This document shows, one piece after another, positions 55,329 to 59,668 of a DNA stretch of 59,668 nt. This DNA comes from JALORV01 sp035429805 (lineage in GTDB: Bacteria; Pseudomonadota; Gammaproteobacteria; Burkholderiales; Burkholderiaceae_F): contig DAOMFL010000014.1 in NCBI GenBank assembly GCA_035429805.1, positions 1 to 59,668 on the forward strand, given 5' to 3'. Below the pieces are notes generated by a model. That model was not told where the DNA came from, did no database searches, and worked only from the letters and a program-made list of their open reading frames with translations. The position numbers and the translations under genes are program-made. The first letter of the stretch is position 1. Each line of letters starts with the position of its first letter.

Positions 55329-55781
55329 ATGGCCATTGAACTGCGCGAAGTGACGCGCGCGACCGTGGCGGCCGTGTGCAAGCTCGATGCCGGCGACGGC
55401 GGCAGGCAGGTTGCGCCGAATGCCATGTCGATCGCGCAGGCGTACTTCGCGCCGGAGGCGTGGTTCCGCGCCATCTACGACGGCGACGAGCCTGTCGGCT
55501 TCGTGATGCTCTACGACCACACGCTGTCCGAGGCGCCCGAGGAGCGGGAGTTCTTCCTCTGGCGCCTGATGATCGATCACCGGCACCAGGGCCGGGGCTA
55601 CGGTCACGCTGCGGTCGAGCGGCTCGTCGAGCATGTCCGCACGCGCCCCGGCGCCGAGCGGCTGCTGGTTTCTCATGTGAAGTCGGCCGAGCGCGTCGCC
55701 CGCTTCTACGAATCGCTGGGCTTCCGCTACACGGGGCGAGAAGACGAGGGCGAACTGGTGATGGCGAGAGAGCTGCGTTGA
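55329..55781 (+). CDS. GNAT N-acetyltransferase
   Basis: A 150-residue GNAT-fold acetyltransferase with the acetyl-CoA loop HRHQGRGYGHAAVERL and FYESLGFRYTGRE at the C-terminus. It resembles polyamine (spermine/spermidine) acetyltransferases of the BltD/PaiA group, but the substrate is not certain. Starts at ATG 55329; the next GNAT gene overlaps its stop (TTGA), so they are coupled. Confidence 0.85.
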   Translation: MAIELREVTRATVAAVCKLDAGDGGRQVAPNAMSIAQAYFAPEAWFRAIYDGDEPVGFVMLYDHTLSEAPEEREFFLWRLMIDHRHQGRGYGHAAVERLVEHVRTRPGAERLLVSHVKSAERVARFYESLGFRYTGREDEGELVMARELR

Positions 55782-56359
55782 AGCCCCTGCACGAGGAGGC
55801 CGACTGGGAAGCGGTGGCGGCGGACGCATCTGCCATTGGCGAGCTGCAGGCCTTTTACGAAGCCAATCCGGAGTACTGGCATCTGGTGCATGGTCACGCC
55901 CCGGTGCCCGATGAGGCGACGCAGGAGTTCGATGCGCGTCCTCCCGCTGAGATGTCCTACAGCGCCGTGCCGATGTGGCTGATCCGCGATCGCGTCAGCG
56001 GTCGCCTGATCGGCGAAGTCTCGGCGGTGACTGACCTGATGGCGCCGGGCGTGATCCATCTCGGCTTCTTCATCGTCGACAAGGCCCGGCAGGGATCCGG
56101 TTTTGCGGCCGAGGTCTACGGGGCGTATGAAGCCTGGGCGATTGCGCACGGCGCCCGCTGGCTTCGGCTCGGTGTCGTCGAAGGCAACCAGCGCGCGCAT
56201 CGCTTCTGGGTACGCAACGGCTACCGTGAAGTGCGCCGTCGCCATGACTACGAGATCGGCAGTCTCCGGCACACGCTGCTGGTGATGGTGAAGGCGCTGC
56301 AGCCGTACACCTTCGACGACTATCTCGCACTGGTGCCGCGCGATCGCCCGGAGACCTAG
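55778..56359 (+). CDS. GNAT N-acetyltransferase
   Basis: A 193-residue GNAT protein starting at TTG 55778, overlapping the previous stop as TTGA. The N-terminal part (about 20-60, FYEANPEYWHLVHG) is a feature of a distinct GNAT subgroup; the CoA-binding loop is VDKARQGSGFAAEVYGAYE and the end FWVRNGYREVRRR. The substrate is unknown. Its stop and that of the convergent patatin gene share one CTAG. Confidence 0.8.
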   Translation: MKPLHEEADWEAVAADASAIGELQAFYEANPEYWHLVHGHAPVPDEATQEFDARPPAEMSYSAVPMWLIRDRVSGRLIGEVSAVTDLMAPGVIHLGFFIVDKARQGSGFAAEVYGAYEAWAIAHGARWLRLGVVEGNQRAHRFWVRNGYREVRRRHDYEIGSLRHTLLVMVKALQPYTFDDYLALVPRDRPET

Positions 56360-57405
56360 AGCGGCCGGGCGACCGCGAGGTCCGGTCGCTGCAGCCAGGC
56401 CATCGCCGCGTCGGCAAAGCGTTCGCATTCGGCGATGGCGCGGTTCCACACGGCGATACGCGCCGCGTGGTCGGTCCCGTAGTGGTAGAAGTCGTTGCGG
56501 TCGGGCAGCTTGCGGTTGGGCAGGCGCTCGAGCAGTGCAGCCGACGGCGCGATGAGGATGACGTTGGAGAGCCAGTCGTGCCCGCGGGGTCGGGCGCGCC
56601 AGCGCAGCGCCTTGTCGAGCCAGCCCGGAGTGACCCACGGAACGAAGTGCGGATAGAGCACCAGCCCGCCGAGCGTGGGGTAGGGCAGCAGCAGGTGGTA
56701 GTCGATCAGGCCGCCATCCCAGTAGTCCCCCTTCGGGCCGCCCGCGATGTCGCGCACCGGATCGCACACCAGCGGGATCGAGCCCGAGGCGAGCAAGGCG
56801 TCCTCCCGGTTGGCGTCGGTCAGCGGCACCGTCTCGTAGCCGAACGCGTCGTCGCTGACGCGCAGGCGCGACGGCGTACCGGCCTGGAACACGACCCGCT
56901 GCAGATGCCTGGCCAGACGGTCGCGCGCGATCACGTTGGTCAGCGCTGCGCGAGCGAAGGCACCGCGGGTCCCGGCAGAGAGCGGCCCGCGTGCGCGCGC
57001 CGTGATGATCGAGAGCGACACGCCGTCGCGCAGCCGAGGGGTACCGACATTGCTCACCGCGCGGGCGACGCCACGGCAGATGACGGCAACCTGCGCCGTC
57101 GATGGCCGATGCGGGTAGTTCTGCTCGTGCACGTAGGCCGACTGCAGGCGGTCGAGCGCGGCCGTCGGGTCCGCCTGCGCCAGCGCGGCCATCCGCCATG
57201 CGCCGATCGAGGCGCCGACCAGCTCGAGGGAGGGCATACATGGGAGCCACTCGCGGGCCAGCAGCCGGTCCAGGGGCAACAGCGCCAGCCCCTTGGGTCC
57301 GCCTGCGGCCGCGGGAACGCAGCAGATGTCACGCGGCGCCAGGCCGCGTTCTGCGATGTGCCGCCGCGCATCGGCACCGAGACGGATGTCGAGAGGGAAG
57401 CTCAC
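56356..57405 (-). CDS. Patatin-like phospholipase
   Basis: A 349-residue patatin-fold hydrolase. Nucleophile Ser66 lies in GASIGAW (64-70), the Gly-rich oxyanion loop in AAAGGPKG (33-40) and catalytic Asp230 in YWDGGLIDY. No signal peptide is visible, so it is probably cytosolic or peripheral. The lipid substrate is unknown. It lies between the GNAT pair and pth on the minus strand, 27 bases after pth. Confidence 0.87.
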   Translation of the reverse strand: MSFPLDIRLGADARRHIAERGLAPRDICCVPAAAGGPKGLALLPLDRLLAREWLPCMPSLELVGASIGAWRMAALAQADPTAALDRLQSAYVHEQNYPHRPSTAQVAVICRGVARAVSNVGTPRLRDGVSLSIITARARGPLSAGTRGAFARAALTNVIARDRLARHLQRVVFQAGTPSRLRVSDDAFGYETVPLTDANREDALLASGSIPLVCDPVRDIAGGPKGDYWDGGLIDYHLLLPYPTLGGLVLYPHFVPWVTPGWLDKALRWRARPRGHDWLSNVILIAPSAALLERLPNRKLPDRNDFYHYGTDHAARIAVWNRAIAECERFADAAMAWLQRPDLAVARPL

Positions 57406-57432
57406 CGCGAGCGGAGCAGTTCCGGGGCCAAC

Positions 57433-58035
57433 CTAACCCGTGTGCAGTTTGAGCATCGCTGCTTCGAACTTGCCTGCCGCCAGCAGCTCGACGATGCCTT
57501 CGGCACGGTCAATGGCCTCGTCGATCAGCGCCTGATCCTCGCGGCGCGGCGGATGCAGCACGAAGTCCGCGACGTCCTGTTCGAGCTGCAGCGACCGGGG
57601 GTGGCCGATGCCGATGCGCAGCCGCCAGAAGTCCGCGGTCGTCAGCCGCGCCTGCGTGTCCTTCAGACCGTTGTGGCCGGCGGTACCGCCGCCGCGTTTG
57701 AGCCTGACCGACCCGGGGGGCAGATCGAGCTCATCGTGCACGACCAGGATTTCGGTGGGCAGGATCTTGTAGAACAGGGCCAGCGCGACGACGGCATTGC
57801 CGGACCGGTTCATGTAGGTCGTGGGTTTCAGCAGCCAGACGTCGTGGCCGCTGAGCCGCAGTCGCGCGACATCGCCATGGAACTTGCGCTCGGAGCTGAA
57901 GCGCGCGCCCTCGCGCCGGGCGACGGCGTCGACGAGCCAGTAGCCGGCGTTGTGCCGCGTCGCTTCGTACTCGGCACCGAAGTTGCCGAGGCCGACGATC
58001 AGGCGTATGCCGCGTGGTTGTTCCGCTTCTTCCAC
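57433..58035 (-). CDS. pth: Peptidyl-tRNA hydrolase
   Basis: Frees tRNA from prematurely released peptidyl-tRNA. The 200-residue protein, from GTG 58035, has VGLGNFGAEYEATRHNAG with catalytic His28, NRSGNAV with the conserved Asn, and VVHDELDLPPG with the conserved Asp. The open frame extends to 58095, but a strong terminator for rplY lies at 58049-58078, so translation must start after it. A GTG without strong Shine-Dalgarno is used. Confidence 0.94.
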   Translation of the reverse strand: MEEAEQPRGIRLIVGLGNFGAEYEATRHNAGYWLVDAVARREGARFSSERKFHGDVARLRLSGHDVWLLKPTTYMNRSGNAVVALALFYKILPTEILVVHDELDLPPGSVRLKRGGGTAGHNGLKDTQARLTTADFWRLRIGIGHPRSLQLEQDVADFVLHPPRREDQALIDEAIDRAEGIVELLAAGKFEAAMLKLHTG

Positions 58036-58048
58036 GATCCGCGCAATG

Positions 58049-58078
58049 AAAAAGGCCCGCTGTGATGCACAGCGGGCC
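58049..58078 (-). terminator. Intrinsic terminator after rplY
   Basis: GGCCCGCTGTG (58054-58064) pairs over 11 bp with CACAGCGGGCC (58068-58078) around loop ATG; on the minus strand five T follow (58053-58049). It separates rplY from pth and ends 13 bases before the pth start. Confidence 0.92.
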
Positions 58079-58128
58079 GCATTGTGCCGGAGCACGCGCC
58101 GCCGCTCGCGCGACGGCCGGCGTCCCGG

Positions 58129-58830
58129 TTACTTCTTCTTGTCGCCGCCTTTTTCTTCCTTGCCTCCCTTGGCGGGTGCGGCCGCAGGGGCGGCCACGGG
58201 CGCCTTCTGGGCCGTCGCCGGGACATCGGCGGCCGCGACCGGTGCAGCCGTCGGCTCTTCCTCGACCGTTTCGCCATGCGTCGAGACCGCCGCGACGACC
58301 GGGTTCTCCTTGCCCTTCAGCACCGGCGTCACGCCGTCCGGCATCTTGAGGTCCCGCACGCGAACCGTCTCGTGCGCCTGCAGGCCCGACAGATCGACCT
58401 CGATGAACTCGGGCAGGTCCTTGGGCAGGCACGCGACGTCGACTTCGGACATCACGTGGCTGATCAGGCCGGCGCCCAGCTTCACGGCCGGCGAATTCTC
58501 CTGGCCAACGAAGTGCAGCGGAACGCGCATGTGGATCTTCTGGTCCTCGGACACGCGCTGGAAGTCGATGTGCAGCACCAGCGGCCGGTACGGGTGCATC
58601 TGGAAGTCGCGCAGCAGAACGCGCTCGGACTTGCCGTCGAGTTCCATGTCGAGGATCGAGGCGTGGAACTTCTCCTTGCGCAGCGCGTGGAAGAGCGGGT
58701 TGTGCTCGACCTCGATCGCCTGCACGGCACCTTTGCCACCGTAAAGCACGCCGGGCACTTTGCCGGCGTGGCGCAGGCGGCGGCTCGCACTCGTGCCCTG
58801 CGCGTCTCGTTTGTTTGCTACGACCTTCAT
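58129..58830 (-). CDS. rplY: 50S ribosomal protein L25/general stress protein Ctc
   Basis: 5S rRNA-binding protein L25 of the long Ctc type, 233 residues. The N-terminal L25 domain (about 1-95) has SRRLRHAGKVPGVLYGG and LLRDFQMHPYRPLVLHIDF; the C-terminal TL5/Ctc domain follows (about 100-190), and the last 45 residues are an Ala/Pro/Lys/Glu tail. The order prs-rplY-pth is usual in betaproteobacteria. The ATG follows a GGAG Shine-Dalgarno on the minus strand, with prs 77 bases upstream. Confidence 0.95.
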   Translation of the reverse strand: MKVVANKRDAQGTSASRRLRHAGKVPGVLYGGKGAVQAIEVEHNPLFHALRKEKFHASILDMELDGKSERVLLRDFQMHPYRPLVLHIDFQRVSEDQKIHMRVPLHFVGQENSPAVKLGAGLISHVMSEVDVACLPKDLPEFIEVDLSGLQAHETVRVRDLKMPDGVTPVLKGKENPVVAAVSTHGETVEEEPTAAPVAAADVPATAQKAPVAAPAAAPAKGGKEEKGGDKKK

Positions 58831-58907
58831 TTGACACTCCAGTTGTCATCCGCGGACCGCGACCAGTCACGACGGATCGTTTCGACGCGGCAACATGCCG
58901 CACCGAC

Positions 58908-59668
58908 TTACTCGATGAACAGCGAACTCACCGAGTCCTCGCGCGCAATGCGCGAAATCGTTTCACCCAGCAGGGCCGCACACGACAGCTGGCGGACCTT
59001 CCTGCACGCCGCCGCTTCGGCCGACAACGGAATCGAGTCCGTCACCACCAGTTCGTCGATGACCGAATTGTTCAGCCGTTCGACGGCCCCACCCGACAGC
59101 ACCGGGTGCGTCGCATAGGCCATCACGCGCAAGGCGCCGCTGTCGCGCAGCGCCTGCGCTGCCTGGCACAGCGTGTTCGCCGTGTCGACCATGTCGTCCA
59201 TGATCACGCAGTTGCGGCCCTCGACCTCGCCGATGATGTGCATGACCTCGGCGACATTCGCGCGCGGCCGGCGCTTGTCGATGATCGCGAGTTCCGCGTC
59301 CATGCGCTTGGCGAGCGCCCGCGCCCGCACGACGCCGCCGACGTCCGGCGACACCACGACGAGATTGTCGTAGCTGTGCTTCCACAGGTCGCCGAGCAGG
59401 ATCGGGCTGGCGTAGATATTGTCGACCGGGATGTCGAAGAAGCCCTGGATCTGGTCGGCGTGCAGGTCCATCACCAGCATGCGGCTGATGCCGACGACCT
59501 GCAGCATGTTGGCGACGACCTTGGCGCTGATCGCCACGCGCGCGCTGCGTGGCCGCCGGTCCTGGCGCGCGTAGCCGAAGTAGGGAATGGCGGCGGTGAC
59601 CCGACCCGCCGAAGCGCGCTTCAGCGCGTCGGCCATGATCATGATCTCCATCAGGTTGTCGTTGGTCG
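58908..59668 (-). CDS. prs: Ribose-phosphate pyrophosphokinase (5' end beyond window)
   Basis: Makes PRPP from ribose 5-phosphate and ATP. The window holds about 253 C-terminal residues; the N-terminus runs off the right edge. Visible are AIPYFGYARQDRR (ATP-binding flexible loop), the VMDLHADQIQGFF segment, the SPDVGGVVRA phosphate loop and the PRPP-binding VIMDDMVDTANTL. It ends with SSLFIE as in other bacterial Prs proteins. Likely first of prs-rplY. Confidence 0.95.
   Translation of the reverse strand, partial: TNDNLMEIMIMADALKRASAGRVTAAIPYFGYARQDRRPRSARVAISAKVVANMLQVVGISRMLVMDLHADQIQGFFDIPVDNIYASPILLGDLWKHSYDNLVVVSPDVGGVVRARALAKRMDAELAIIDKRRPRANVAEVMHIIGEVEGRNCVIMDDMVDTANTLCQAAQALRDSGALRVMAYATHPVLSGGAVERLNNSVIDELVVTDSIPLSAEAAACRKVRQLSCAALLGETISRIAREDSVSSLFIE

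Noticed and set aside
57433..58095. Longer Pth from 58095.
   Set aside because: The extension would cross the strong rplY terminator at 58049-58078; GTG 58035 gives the normal N-terminus.

Overview
This is GC-rich chromosomal DNA, almost fully coding, and the gene content and order point to a betaproteobacterium (Burkholderiales-like; inferred from conserved neighbourhoods, not from a database search). Supporting marks are the blocks gpmA / rhodanese-grxC-secB-gpsA, trmL-comF next to a BioC-like methyltransferase, envC-ctpA-moeB and ychF ... pth-rplY-prs; a DksA that has lost its zinc-finger cysteines; and a caa3-type cytochrome oxidase subunit II with a fused cytochrome c domain. No tRNA, rRNA, CRISPR array, insertion sequence or prophage was seen. 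Most of the window is core genome.

Layout. 1-332 is a palindrome-rich repeat region. 333-10172 (+) holds dapF, a DUF484 gene, xerC, rlmI, a His-rich CobW-type GTPase, dksA, a STAS protein and hslV-hslU. 10369-17083 is an accessory-looking block: a six-gene Mrp cation/proton antiporter operon (mrpA' with fused MrpB domain, C, D, E, F, G), a periplasmic copper chaperone, a small basic protein and a CopZ-like metal-binding protein. 17267-21635 (+) has argB, a HAD nucleotidase, sppA and slmA. 21632-26982 (-) reads gpmA-envC-ctpA-moeB-EamA transporter. 27125-32720 has rhodanese, grxC, secB, gpsA and a LOG-family gene, then trmL/comF (-), a BioC-like methyltransferase and a BON-LysM protein. 32888-42278 is the aa3/caa3 oxidase locus with structural genes (coxB, coxA, coxC) and assembly genes (ctaG, SURF1, two SCO-like proteins, ctaA, ctaB). 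42289-45663 (-) has a putative Fe(II)/2OG oxygenase, rpoH, ftsX and ftsE. 45768-50883 holds polyphosphate genes ppk1-sixA (+) facing ppx (-), then ftsY (-). 51016-59668 has rsmD, coaD, a DUF418 membrane protein, a MOSC protein, ychF, two GNATs, a patatin, pth, rplY and the 3' part of prs.

How the parts connect. Heat shock: rpoH carries a near-perfect CIRCE (HrcA operator) between its sigma70-like promoter and its ribosome-binding site, and hslVU is preceded by a sigma32-like promoter, suggesting an HrcA -> RpoH -> HslVU cascade. Copper: PCu(A)C, CtaG, two SCO proteins and a CopZ-like protein could all serve metallation of the oxidase encoded here. Cell division: XerC, SlmA, FtsEX and EnvC are all present, and FtsE has an atypical ABC signature. 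Repeats: a palindromic repeat found upstream of dapF recurs inside the hslV-hslU gap.

No complete novel multi-gene system is evident. The best leads are the rpoH CIRCE arrangement, the dispersed palindromic repeats, the histone-H1-like tail on DksA and the FtsE signature change.
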